NCBI GenBank assembly: GCA_934316925.1
Contig: CAKREC010000014.1
Coordinates: 1-44,646, forward strand
Length of the DNA stretch: 44,646 nt
Direction of reading: 5' to 3'
DNA from: an uncultured Eubacterium sp.
GTDB lineage: Bacteria; Bacillota; Clostridia; Lachnospirales; Lachnospiraceae
Under the pieces are notes generated by a model. It was given only the letters and a program-made list of their open reading frames with translations. It made no database searches and had not been told where the DNA came from. Both the position numbers and the translations under genes were made by a program. Below, piece after piece: positions 1-7,238 of the stretch (within the stretch, counting starts at the first letter, position 1; each line of letters starts with the position of its first letter).

Positions 1-120
1 CCCGAAATAAAATTTTATTCTTGTGAAACCCGCACAATTTTCAGCGGAAAACGGCTAAAAATACGAAAAATGAGCCGTCTCCCGCTCTGTCTTGCCTTAC
101 TACATATCACATTTGCAGCA

Positions 121-161
121 AACAAAAAAGCAGCCGCCACGACAACTGTCCTGGCGACTGC
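121..161 (-). terminator. Rho-independent terminator of the structured RNA
   Basis: On the minus strand a hairpin with arms 152-161 and 130-139 (ten positions, one mismatch) plus an inner 4-bp extension (147-150 with 141-144) is followed at once by six T and then GTTT. There is no matching T-run on the plus strand, so it acts in the minus direction. Confidence 0.85.
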
Positions 162-430
162 CTTTCTATAACGTATACCGCGATGCGGATCCGCATCGCA
201 ATTTTATTTTCTATAAATATCCCCAAAATGCCGGCTCACGATTTTTGACTCCTAGCGTATCTGCTAGGTGGGCAACCGCACGCAATCATCAACCATCCGT
301 TGTATGTCTCCATAATACCAAAGGCAGTGACGGCCCGGCATCTAAATTGCAAATATAGGAATCCCGTTTAAAGTATTGTAGGTTCAAAAATACATGAGGT
401 ATCGAACATTTCAGGAGATATTTAATTTAT
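121..430 (-). ncRNA. Autonomous structured non-coding RNA of about 300 nt, family not assigned
   Basis: No convincing gene lies in 1-461, but the minus strand shows a complete small transcription unit. A promoter ends at 437, so RNA should begin near 430, and a strong terminator ends near 121. Between them are long-range pairings: 335-341 with 228-234 (ATGCCGG/CCGGCAT), continued by 327-330 with 236-239. Inside these is a perfect hairpin at 251-268 (CCTAGC/GCTAGG), and further on a 20-bp palindrome at 180-199 that folds as an 8-bp stem with a GATC loop. This multibranched shape is unlike the single long rod of 6S RNA. It recalls raiA-type or other clostridial orphan RNAs in size and complexity, but I cannot confirm a family. 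An 88-codon plus-strand frame at 92-358 is ignored: it has no plausible product and crosses the terminator. Positions 1-120 hold only a weak hairpin and nothing else recognised. Confidence 0.6.
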
Positions 431-436
431 ACATTT

Positions 437-465
437 AGTATACTGAAATCCGCTCTATTTATCAA
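437..465 (-). promoter_or_regulatory. Sigma-A promoter of the structured RNA
   Basis: Minus strand TTGATA (465-460), 17-bp spacer, TATACT (442-437). The -35 box overlaps the stop codon of the upstream histidine kinase gene (462-464), so the RNA can be transcribed independently of the kinase operon. Start predicted near 430. Confidence 0.75.
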
Positions 466-1922
466 GATATATTTTCAGAAGTTTCTGGAAATTTAACTAC
501 AAAAATCGTGCCATTTTTTTCTGTACTTTCCACGTAAATTTCACCCTGATGCCGCTCCACAATATGTTTGGCAACAACCAAACCCAGACCAGAGCCCTCA
601 TTGCCCCCCTTGTTACTGCCACGGTAGAATTTTTCAAAAACAGAGTCCCACTCATCCTCCGGGATCACACTTCCCCAATCTGTGATCGTCGTGGTGATCC
701 AGCCATCCGCTCTCGCGATATGAACTTGAATCTCAGTATCCGGATATGAATACTTGACAGCATTTTGCATAATGCTGACAAACAACTGGCGAATCCGATC
801 ATAATCCCCCATGATCAGTGAACACTCGTCATCATAAGTCACCGAGCCTGTAAGATTTTTCTCTGCCATCAGGATACGGATGCTTCGCATTGCATCCTGT
901 GCAACTGCGATCACATTCAGCACTTCTTTTTCCAACTCATAATCCGGATTCTGCATTCTCGAAAGCACCAGAAGATCTGACACAAGGTGTTCCATGCTTC
1001 CGCACTCATTGCGTATTCTCTTCAAATACTCCTTTTGTTTTTCTTCATCTTCGACATAACCGTCTGCCAGGGCATCAGCATAGCCTTTTACTACGGCAAT
1101 CGGAGTCCGCAGTTCATGAGAAACATTTGAGAAAAAATCCCTTCGGTTTTGTTCGATACTTTCCCGGTACTCTGTAGCTTCAACGAGACGATCCGATAAA
1201 ACGTCCATGCTCTTTGCCAGTGCGCCCAGCTCATCCTTGCGGTGAACACCGGTCTTGTGCCCATATTTTCCCTCTGCCAGCACAAGCGCAGATTCCTTGA
1301 TCCGGATGATCGGCCGAACGAGCTGCCGCGAGAAGAAAAATGCCAGTGACAGCGCCAGAATTCCACCCACCATCACACAGATAAACATATACTTTTCGTA
1401 CTGAACAATCGTGTTTTCATTCATCTCCATCGGTCCGGTAACCACAACCGCACCGATCGTATCTCCACCTTTATCACGGATCGGCACAGCAATATGCAGC
1501 ATCGTCTCCTGATATATCTTGTCATAATCGCTATAGCTTTTCTTTTTACCTTTATATGCGCTGTCTAGTATCTCTTTGGTCTCATTCGGAACGTCGACGG
1601 TTCCGATATCCATATTTGTGTATTCGTCACCCAGTGGACTTTTCGCCGTTGGATTGGACACAACCCAGATATCAACATTCTGCATTGCACTAAAATCTTC
1701 AATAGCCCGAAGGTAATTCGTATAAGATTCTTCATTTTCCTCCTGCTTATACGCCTGTGCTGCCTGCTTCGCCACACCAGCTCCCAGATCTCCCAGCTGC
1801 TGCCGGTATGCCCCTACAATGTTAGTCCGGTTGAATCTGGTAAACATCAGTCCAATAAGCACAGAAAAAGCCATAAGAACCATGCCAAAATACACAAACA
1901 CACGCCAATAAATCTTTTTCAT
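462..1922 (-). CDS. Membrane sensor histidine kinase
   Basis: 486-residue sensor kinase that should autophosphorylate and pass phosphate to the response regulator encoded just upstream. Order of parts: transmembrane helix about 7-28, extracytoplasmic sensor region about 30-175, second helix about 178-198, HAMP linker about 200-252, HisKA domain with phospho-acceptor His269 in SNVSHELRTP, and an HATPase_c domain with N-box Asn387 and a GSGLGL G2 box near 443. The G1 box reads TDWGSVIP instead of the usual DNGxGIP, a mild deviation. The sensor region has the size of a Cache/PAS-like fold but is not assigned. The start is 24 bases after the regulator stop, behind GGTGGAG. The signal sensed cannot be read from the sequence. 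Confidence 0.93.
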   Translation of the reverse strand: MKKIYWRVFVYFGMVLMAFSVLIGLMFTRFNRTNIVGAYRQQLGDLGAGVAKQAAQAYKQEENEESYTNYLRAIEDFSAMQNVDIWVVSNPTAKSPLGDEYTNMDIGTVDVPNETKEILDSAYKGKKKSYSDYDKIYQETMLHIAVPIRDKGGDTIGAVVVTGPMEMNENTIVQYEKYMFICVMVGGILALSLAFFFSRQLVRPIIRIKESALVLAEGKYGHKTGVHRKDELGALAKSMDVLSDRLVEATEYRESIEQNRRDFFSNVSHELRTPIAVVKGYADALADGYVEDEEKQKEYLKRIRNECGSMEHLVSDLLVLSRMQNPDYELEKEVLNVIAVAQDAMRSIRILMAEKNLTGSVTYDDECSLIMGDYDRIRQLFVSIMQNAVKYSYPDTEIQVHIARADGWITTTITDWGSVIPEDEWDSVFEKFYRGSNKGGNEGSGLGLVVAKHIVERHQGEIYVESTEKNGTIFVVKFPETSENIS

Positions 1923-1946
1923 ATCTCCACCTGCTATATGTAGCGT

Positions 1947-2636
1947 TTAAACATTCAATTCAAATTTATAACCCAGTCCCCAGATCGTGCGGATCTCCCA
2001 ATCCGGATGATCTACCTTTGCGAGTTTGGCACGCAGACGCTTGATATGGGAATCCACCGTTCGGCTGTCTCCAAAATAATCCTGTCCCCACAAACTGTCC
2101 AGCAGATTGTCCCTTGTAAATACCTTACTAGGATTACTTACCAGAAGCCACATCGTCTCAACTTCTTTTTTGGTCATCGGCAACTTTTCTGCCCCCACAT
2201 ATACCGTATACGTCTCGATGTTGATCGTCAGGTCTGCGACATTTAACACCTTTTTGTCTTCTGCAACGTCATTTCGTCCCATGCGACGCAATACAGCACG
2301 GACTCTGGCCATAACCTCATCACCATTAAAAGGTTTGACAATATAATCATCTGCTCCAATATCAAGTCCCATCACACGCTCATAATCTTCTCCCTTGGCA
2401 GTGATCAGGATGATCGGCACATCCGATTCCTGACGGATCTTTTCACACACACGGTATCCATCCATCCCCGGCATCATAACATCCAAAAGAATAACTGCTG
2501 GCGCTGTCTTGTGAAACATCTCCAGTGCTTCAAAACCATCTGCTGCCACAACTGGCTCATATCCGCCTTTTGCTACATAGGTTCCTAATACTTCGCGAAT
2601 GTCCTGGTTATCATCAACAATTAAAATTCTTTGCAT
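1947..2636 (-). CDS. OmpR/PhoB-family response regulator
   Basis: 229-residue DNA-binding response regulator, partner of the adjacent kinase. The receiver domain (about 1-118) has acidic residues D8/D9, phospho-acceptor D52 in LDVMMPGMDG and the conserved KPF lysine near 102. A winged-helix effector domain fills about 130-227 with RTVDSHIKRLRAKL. The open frame extends 39 codons further upstream, but the ATG at 2636 is preferred because GGAGG precedes it by 7 bases, MQRILIVDD is the usual beginning of the fold, and the predicted transcript starts inside the longer frame. First gene of a two-gene operon. Target genes are not known. Confidence 0.94.
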   Translation of the reverse strand: MQRILIVDDNQDIREVLGTYVAKGGYEPVVAADGFEALEMFHKTAPAVILLDVMMPGMDGYRVCEKIRQESDVPIILITAKGEDYERVMGLDIGADDYIVKPFNGDEVMARVRAVLRRMGRNDVAEDKKVLNVADLTINIETYTVYVGAEKLPMTKKEVETMWLLVSNPSKVFTRDNLLDSLWGQDYFGDSRTVDSHIKRLRAKLAKVDHPDWEIRTIWGLGYKFELNV

Positions 2637-2637
2637 A

Positions 2638-2661
2638 CTATACCTCCATCCAGGTTGCCAC
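2638..2661 (-). other. Possible 7-codon leader ORF coupled to the response regulator
   Basis: In the leader of the response regulator, AGGAGG is followed after 7 bases by GTG and six more codons (reading M-A-T-W-M-E-V), stopping one base before the regulator ATG. A 7-bp hairpin (AGGTTGC/GCAACCT, spanning 2652-2671) overlaps its start. Only a sequence pattern; translation is unproven. Confidence 0.25.
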
Positions 2662-2693
2662 CCTGCAACCTCCTGCTTCTTTAAATTGATTTC

Positions 2694-2722
2694 ATTATAT
2701 TCTACAAATTTTGCGATTGCAA
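2694..2722 (-). promoter_or_regulatory. Sigma-A promoter of the two-component operon
   Basis: Minus strand TTGCAA (2722-2717), 17-bp spacer, perfect TATAAT (2699-2694). Predicted start near 2687 gives a leader of about 50 nt carrying a hairpin and two Shine-Dalgarno-like sequences. Confidence 0.8.
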
Positions 2723-2800
2723 GCCTTTTAGAAAAGTGACACGTTTGTGCCATAGCGCCATGATATTTTTACCTTAACAAAGGATAGAAAGGAGAAGTCC

Positions 2801-3535
2801 ATGAAGAAAATTTCCGCTTGGCTTCTTGTTTTGCTCCTGGCATTTTCTACACTCTTTTCTTCGGTTCCCGCACAGGCTGCAGCCAAGAATAAGAAAGTGA
2901 AACTAAATGTCAAAAAACTGAATATGACAGTAGACGGAACTTTTACGTTGCGTGTATATAATGTAAAGAAAAAACAAAAAGTTACCTTTACTTCATCCAA
3001 CGAAGCAGTCGTTTCCCTTACCGGGAACGAGAATAGTGATCGGCGAGTTACCCTTACCGCCGCATCCATTGGATCATCTACGATCACTGCCACCGTCAAA
3101 AAGGGACGCAAGACCGTTCGCCAATTGAAATGTCGCGTGAAAGTTTCACCAAGTGCTGTCAGCATCAAGTTTACCAGAAGAAAGGTCCGCATCGCTCTCA
3201 ATGAGCAGTATCAGCTTGAACCGATCATCAAACCGAGTACATCGACCGAACAGCCGATTTACGAAAGTAGCAATTCCGCTGTTGCCACTGTAAGCTGTCT
3301 GGGTGTTGTAACCGGTGTCAATTATGGTTCTGCTACAATCAGTGCGACGCTTCCTTCTACCGGCATGAAAGTCACCTGCACCATAGATGTGATCAACCGG
3401 GTGCCTAAAAATATGTCATCAGAGCAACAGCAGAAGCGATCCATAAGCAGTTCCCTTGATTCTGAGGTTTTGCTTACAACCACAAAACATTTTTCACACA
3501 AAAAAGAAAAAGATCTCACACAGACCGATGAATGA
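2801..3535 (+). CDS. Secreted protein with two bacterial Ig-like (BIG2) domains
   Basis: 244-residue exported protein. A signal peptide occupies about 1-27 (MKKISAWLLVLLLAFSTLF, then an AQA site). Two Ig-like domains follow: about 35-115, ending in TASSIG-like ITATVKKG, and about 118-197, with the typical BIG2 pattern of SSNSAVATVS...GVVTGVNYGSATISA. The last 47 residues are polar, with no sortase motif or membrane anchor. BIG2 domains are common in surface proteins and often bind carbohydrate or protein; the ligand here is unknown. Start chosen behind AAAGGAG. The gene is divergent from the response regulator and convergent with rnfB. Its stop codon lies in the loop of the terminator. Confidence 0.85.
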   Translation: MKKISAWLLVLLLAFSTLFSSVPAQAAAKNKKVKLNVKKLNMTVDGTFTLRVYNVKKKQKVTFTSSNEAVVSLTGNENSDRRVTLTAASIGSSTITATVKKGRKTVRQLKCRVKVSPSAVSIKFTRRKVRIALNEQYQLEPIIKPSTSTEQPIYESSNSAVATVSCLGVVTGVNYGSATISATLPSTGMKVTCTIDVINRVPKNMSSEQQQKRSISSSLDSEVLLTTTKHFSHKKEKDLTQTDE

Positions 3536-3570
3536 TGGTCTGTATGGGATCTTTTCTCTTTGTTATTTTT
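3499..3570. terminator. Bidirectional terminator between the Ig-like gene and rnfB
   Basis: Arms 3511-3526 and 3537-3552 pair over 16 positions with one mismatch and one wobble. A T-rich tract follows on the plus strand (3553-3570), and an A-rich tract precedes (3499-3510), giving a U-run on the minus strand. It can end both convergent units. The TGA of the plus-strand gene (3533-3535) is in the loop. Confidence 0.88.
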
Positions 3571-3578
3571 ATTAAAAT

Positions 3579-4382
3579 CTATTCCGCTAATTTCTGTGGA
3601 TGAATGATCTTTTTCGGACATTTCTCAGCACACTTGCCACATCCGGTACATTTTTCCCCGTCAATAACAGCAAGATTATTTTCTACTTTTACAGCATCAA
3701 ATTCGCACTGTTTTACGCAGATCATGCAGCCGATACAGCCCGCCTTGCAGACAGACATAACATCCTTGCCTTTATCATTGGAATTACACTGTACGGCATA
3801 TGGAGAGTCATATGGGATCAGACTGATGACATGGTTAGGACAAACGGCTACACATTTGCCACAGGCCACACATTTTTCCCGATCAACTTTTGCGATTCCG
3901 TCTTCAATATGAATCGCATCGAATGGACATTCCTCCACACAGGATCCAAGTCCTAAGCATCCATAGGAGCACGCCTTATCACCGCCACCCGGCACCATCG
4001 CCGCGCGCCGGCAATCCATTTCACCTACATAGTTATACTTATTTGCCGCCACTTCACAAGTACCGGCGCACTTTACAAATGCAACCTTTTTCACGGAGTC
4101 ATCCGCAGACACGCCCATGATCTTACCAATCTTCTCTGCGACAGCCGCACCGCCTACCGGACAGGCATTGATATCTGCCTCGCCTGCCACAATCGCCTCT
4201 GCCAGTCCGTCACATCCCGGATAACCACAGCCGCCACAATTGTTGCCCGGCAGTTCGCCACGAACATTTGTGATCCGTTCATCTACATCAACTGCAAAAA
4301 ACTTACCTGCTACTCCAAGAAGGATACCAATCAGAATTCCCAGTACCGCAAGGAGCACCACTGAATAAATAAATACTGTCAT
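3579..4382 (-). CDS. rnfB: Rnf complex subunit RnfB (polyferredoxin)
   Basis: 267-residue electron-entry subunit of the Rnf ferredoxin:NAD+ oxidoreductase, facing the cytoplasm and receiving electrons from reduced ferredoxin. An N-terminal membrane helix (about 4-28) is followed by the RnfB-type cluster motif with C49, C52, C57 and C74. Four ferredoxin-type CxxC sets follow, beginning near C138, C171, C212 and C245, so many [4Fe-4S] clusters are expected, as is common for clostridial RnfB. It is the last gene of the operon in transcription order, 16 bases after rnfA, and is followed by a strong terminator. Confidence 0.96.
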   Translation of the reverse strand: MTVFIYSVVLLAVLGILIGILLGVAGKFFAVDVDERITNVRGELPGNNCGGCGYPGCDGLAEAIVAGEADINACPVGGAAVAEKIGKIMGVSADDSVKKVAFVKCAGTCEVAANKYNYVGEMDCRRAAMVPGGGDKACSYGCLGLGSCVEECPFDAIHIEDGIAKVDREKCVACGKCVAVCPNHVISLIPYDSPYAVQCNSNDKGKDVMSVCKAGCIGCMICVKQCEFDAVKVENNLAVIDGEKCTGCGKCAEKCPKKIIHPQKLAE

Positions 4383-4398
4383 CTGGCTTTCTCCCTTC

Positions 4399-4974
4399 TT
4401 AAAAACTTACACCGCCAAAGCCACAAAAGGCAATGGCCATAAGACCTGCTGTAATCAACACGATCGGTGTTCCTTTGAAAACTTCCGGAATATTACTGTT
4501 TTCCAGTTTTTCCCGAATACCTGCCATCAGCACGATCGCAAGGAAAAATCCAACGGAGGCACCAAATCCATTGACCGTACTTGCCAAAATACCATAATCA
4601 TTCTGAACACTTAACAGAGCCACACCAAGCACCGCACAGTTTGTCGTGATCAGTGGCAAATATACACCGAGTGACTGATACAACGCCGGCATCATTTTTT
4701 TCATAACCATCTCAACAAACTGAACAAGCGCCGCAATTACCAGAATGAATACGATCGTATTCAGGTATGTCAGATCATTTGGCTTGAGAAGGAAATTATA
4801 CAACGTACTTGTAATTACCGATGAGATCGTAATTACAAAGATAACGGCGCCACCCATGCCTGCTGCTGTCTCTACCTTTTTAGAAACTCCAAGGAAAGGA
4901 CAAATACCCAGGAACTGACTCAATACAAAGTTGTTTACTAACGCCGCTGTGAACAAAATAGTAAATAAACTCAT
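4399..4974 (-). CDS. rnfA: Rnf complex membrane subunit RnfA
   Basis: 191-residue integral membrane subunit with about six hydrophobic helices. It begins with the family pattern MSLFTILFTAALVNNFVLSQ and continues with FLGICPFLGVSKK. RnfA and RnfE are homologous and are arranged in the membrane as an inverted pair that holds an iron-sulfur centre between them; the cysteine in GICPFLG fits that. The start overlaps the rnfE stop by four bases (ATGA), which suggests translational coupling. Confidence 0.96.
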   Translation of the reverse strand: MSLFTILFTAALVNNFVLSQFLGICPFLGVSKKVETAAGMGGAVIFVITISSVITSTLYNFLLKPNDLTYLNTIVFILVIAALVQFVEMVMKKMMPALYQSLGVYLPLITTNCAVLGVALLSVQNDYGILASTVNGFGASVGFFLAIVLMAGIREKLENSNIPEVFKGTPIVLITAGLMAIAFCGFGGVSF

Positions 4975-5609
4975 GCTTTTTCACCCTCCTGTTCTTTATC
5001 TGTTGATCCATTTGTTGCACTTGGAAGTTTCAATTTGTTCTGGATCGCGGTGAGTGCTGCCAAAACAAAGAATGCTCCCGGTGCCATGACAAAGATGGAA
5101 ATGTGGAAGGTTTCCGGAATAAACTGGAATCCAAAGATCGCACCACTTCCCAAAATCTCACGGCAGATACCGATCACCGTCAATGCGATCGAAAAACCAA
5201 GTCCCATGCCAATGCCATCGAATGCCGAAGCCAGTACCGGATTTTTAGAAGCATAGGCTTCTGCACGGCCAAGAATAATACAGTTTACTACGATCAGCGG
5301 AATGTATACACCGAGTGCATCGTACAAAAACGGAATATATGCCTGCAGTAACAATTGAACGATTGTAACAAACGATGCCACGATCACGATATATGCTGGA
5401 ATTCTTACTTTGTCCGGAATGATCTTACGCAATGCTGAAATGAGCATATTAGATAAGATCAATACGACCGTAGTGGACAATCCCATGCCAAGACCATTAA
5501 CTGCAGATGAAGTAACCGCCAAGGTCGGGCACATACCTAACATCATTACAAGCGTAGGATTTTCCTTGATGATACCATTTTGAAGGCGTTCTGTATATTT
5601 ATTCATCAT
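4971..5609 (-). CDS. rnfE: Rnf complex membrane subunit RnfE
   Basis: 212-residue six-helix membrane subunit. The family motif NPTLVMMLGMCPTLAVTSS lies near the N terminus, with a cysteine matching the one in RnfA. The C-terminal tail of about 20 residues is polar. The first ATG overlaps the rnfG stop; a second ATG one codon later is equally possible, and AAAGGAGG precedes both. It works with RnfA to move electrons across the membrane between the RnfB clusters and the flavins of RnfG/RnfD. Confidence 0.95.
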   Translation of the reverse strand: MMNKYTERLQNGIIKENPTLVMMLGMCPTLAVTSSAVNGLGMGLSTTVVLILSNMLISALRKIIPDKVRIPAYIVIVASFVTIVQLLLQAYIPFLYDALGVYIPLIVVNCIILGRAEAYASKNPVLASAFDGIGMGLGFSIALTVIGICREILGSGAIFGFQFIPETFHISIFVMAPGAFFVLAALTAIQNKLKLPSATNGSTDKEQEGEKA

Positions 5610-6244
5610 TCACCCTCCTTTGCTGCTTCTGCGTAAAAAAGGATTCCCTTCACAGCTCTGGCGATTGCTCTGGAAGTTACGGTCGCACCAGACAGCGCCT
5701 GTACCTGTGAATCGGTCGCTTCTTTTTTGTTATACATCTCATCACCAGCATTGTCCGGAAGAACTTTTCCTTTAAAACTGTCCTGCCATTCCTGCTTTGT
5801 GCAGTTGGCTCCCAGACCTGCCGTCTCCGACTGACTGGTAATCTTGATGCCCGTGATCTCTCCTTCGGAACTGACTCCCAATGAAAATGTAATGTTGCCG
5901 CCATATCCCTTTCTGGCATTTCCTAAAAATACATATCCATTGTTGTTTGTTTTATGAACTTCTTCAATCTCCACATAATTGGATAACAGATCTCCCTCAC
6001 TTTTTTCATCATTGGAAAGATCATGTTTTGCCATATAAGCATTCGCAGCCTCAACAAGTTTGGCATCTGAGTCCTGAACCGAATCCCCCTCGGAAATCAC
6101 CTGCTGGCATGCCTCATTATTGGCTTTTTTGTTGGCCTGCTCGATCGGATTCTTTGTCAACGCATTTACTCCGGCAAGCACTGCTCCTAATACAAATGTG
6201 ATCGCACACAAGATCAACGCATCTTTTATCATACTATTTTTCAT
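5606..6244 (-). CDS. rnfG: Rnf complex FMN-binding subunit RnfG
   Basis: 212-residue subunit with one N-terminal membrane helix (about 7-28) and an extracytoplasmic FMN-binding domain. The flavinylation motif SGATVT lies at about 185-190; in this family FMN is attached by a phosphoester bond to its last threonine (T190 here). An upstream in-frame ATG exists inside rnfD, but the one at 6244 has AAGGAGG at good spacing and places the membrane helix at the N terminus. It overlaps the end of rnfD by 11 bases. Confidence 0.95.
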   Translation of the reverse strand: MKNSMIKDALILCAITFVLGAVLAGVNALTKNPIEQANKKANNEACQQVISEGDSVQDSDAKLVEAANAYMAKHDLSNDEKSEGDLLSNYVEIEEVHKTNNNGYVFLGNARKGYGGNITFSLGVSSEGEITGIKITSQSETAGLGANCTKQEWQDSFKGKVLPDNAGDEMYNKKEATDSQVQALSGATVTSRAIARAVKGILFYAEAAKEGE

Positions 6245-7223
6245 GAGACTTTTCCTCCTTTCCAAAAGCTCTTGGAACGGTAAAGCGCTCAATCAACGGA
6301 ACACACAGATTGCCGATGATAATGGCAAAGGATACACCCTCTGCTGACTCACCAAAGAAGCGGAACAATCCGGTAAGCAATCCCAAAAGCACCGCATAAA
6401 CCACACGTCCCTTTTTGGTGATCGGACTGGTCACATAATCGGTTGCCATATAGAAAGCTCCCAACATCAGACCACCTCCACACAACTCATACACGATCGG
6501 ACACATATCACCAGTTGCTGCCTGATACACGTAATTAAAGATCACGAAGGTCAAAATATACACAACCGGGATCCGCCAGTCAATGATCTTGCGTGCCAGA
6601 AGGTAGATCGCACCCAGTAACAATGCTGCTGCCGATGTCTCACCAATCGTTCCGGTGGTCGTTCCTAAAAACATCTTCAAAAGATCAACATTCTGCAATG
6701 CTCCTTCTTTGACATCCATCAGGGGAGTCGCACTACTTACCGCGTCAACAGTTGCCTGATAGCCCCCAAAAAGCGCACTTCCTTTTTGAATCACAAACGA
6801 TGTCATACTGCCGCTGAACGAAAGCATAAGGAAACATCTTCCTGCCAGCGCCGGATTCATAAAATTCTGACCCAGTCCGCCAAAAAGCTGTTTTGCGACA
6901 ATGATCGCAAACACACCGCCAATGATGCACATCCAAAGCGGCAGGGTTGCCGGAAGATTCAAAGCCAGCAAAAGTCCTGTCAACAGCGCACTGAAGTCCC
7001 CTGTACTTACCGGCTGTTTCATACATTTCTGCCATACAAATTCAGCCAGAACGCAAGTAACACAGGTTGTCAGGATCACCAACAGTGCTCTCACACCAAA
7101 ATTGTATAATCCTACCAGAGTAGCCGGCATCAAAGCGATAATCACATCTCTCATAATGGACTTCGTGGAAGAATGGTCCCTGACATGAGGAGACGACGAT
7201 ACATTCAATAATTTTTCATCCAT
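6234..7223 (-). CDS. rnfD: Rnf complex membrane subunit RnfD
   Basis: 329-residue membrane subunit of the NqrB/RnfD family, with many hydrophobic helices. It carries the motif SSATPL near residue 163-168; its threonine (T166) is the expected site of covalent FMN. NPALAGRC near 123 is also a family pattern. NqrB/RnfD subunits are the likely ion-translocating part. It lies between rnfC and rnfG in an operon with almost no spacing, 15 bases after rnfC. Confidence 0.95.
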   Translation of the reverse strand: MDEKLLNVSSSPHVRDHSSTKSIMRDVIIALMPATLVGLYNFGVRALLVILTTCVTCVLAEFVWQKCMKQPVSTGDFSALLTGLLLALNLPATLPLWMCIIGGVFAIIVAKQLFGGLGQNFMNPALAGRCFLMLSFSGSMTSFVIQKGSALFGGYQATVDAVSSATPLMDVKEGALQNVDLLKMFLGTTTGTIGETSAAALLLGAIYLLARKIIDWRIPVVYILTFVIFNYVYQAATGDMCPIVYELCGGGLMLGAFYMATDYVTSPITKKGRVVYAVLLGLLTGLFRFFGESAEGVSFAIIIGNLCVPLIERFTVPRAFGKEEKSHEK

Positions 7224-7238
7224 TTTTTTATCCTCCTC

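Noticed and set aside
92..358. 88-codon plus-strand frame near the left end
   Set aside because: It crosses the minus-strand terminator and the base-paired core of the structured RNA, has no ribosome-binding site and no recognisable content.
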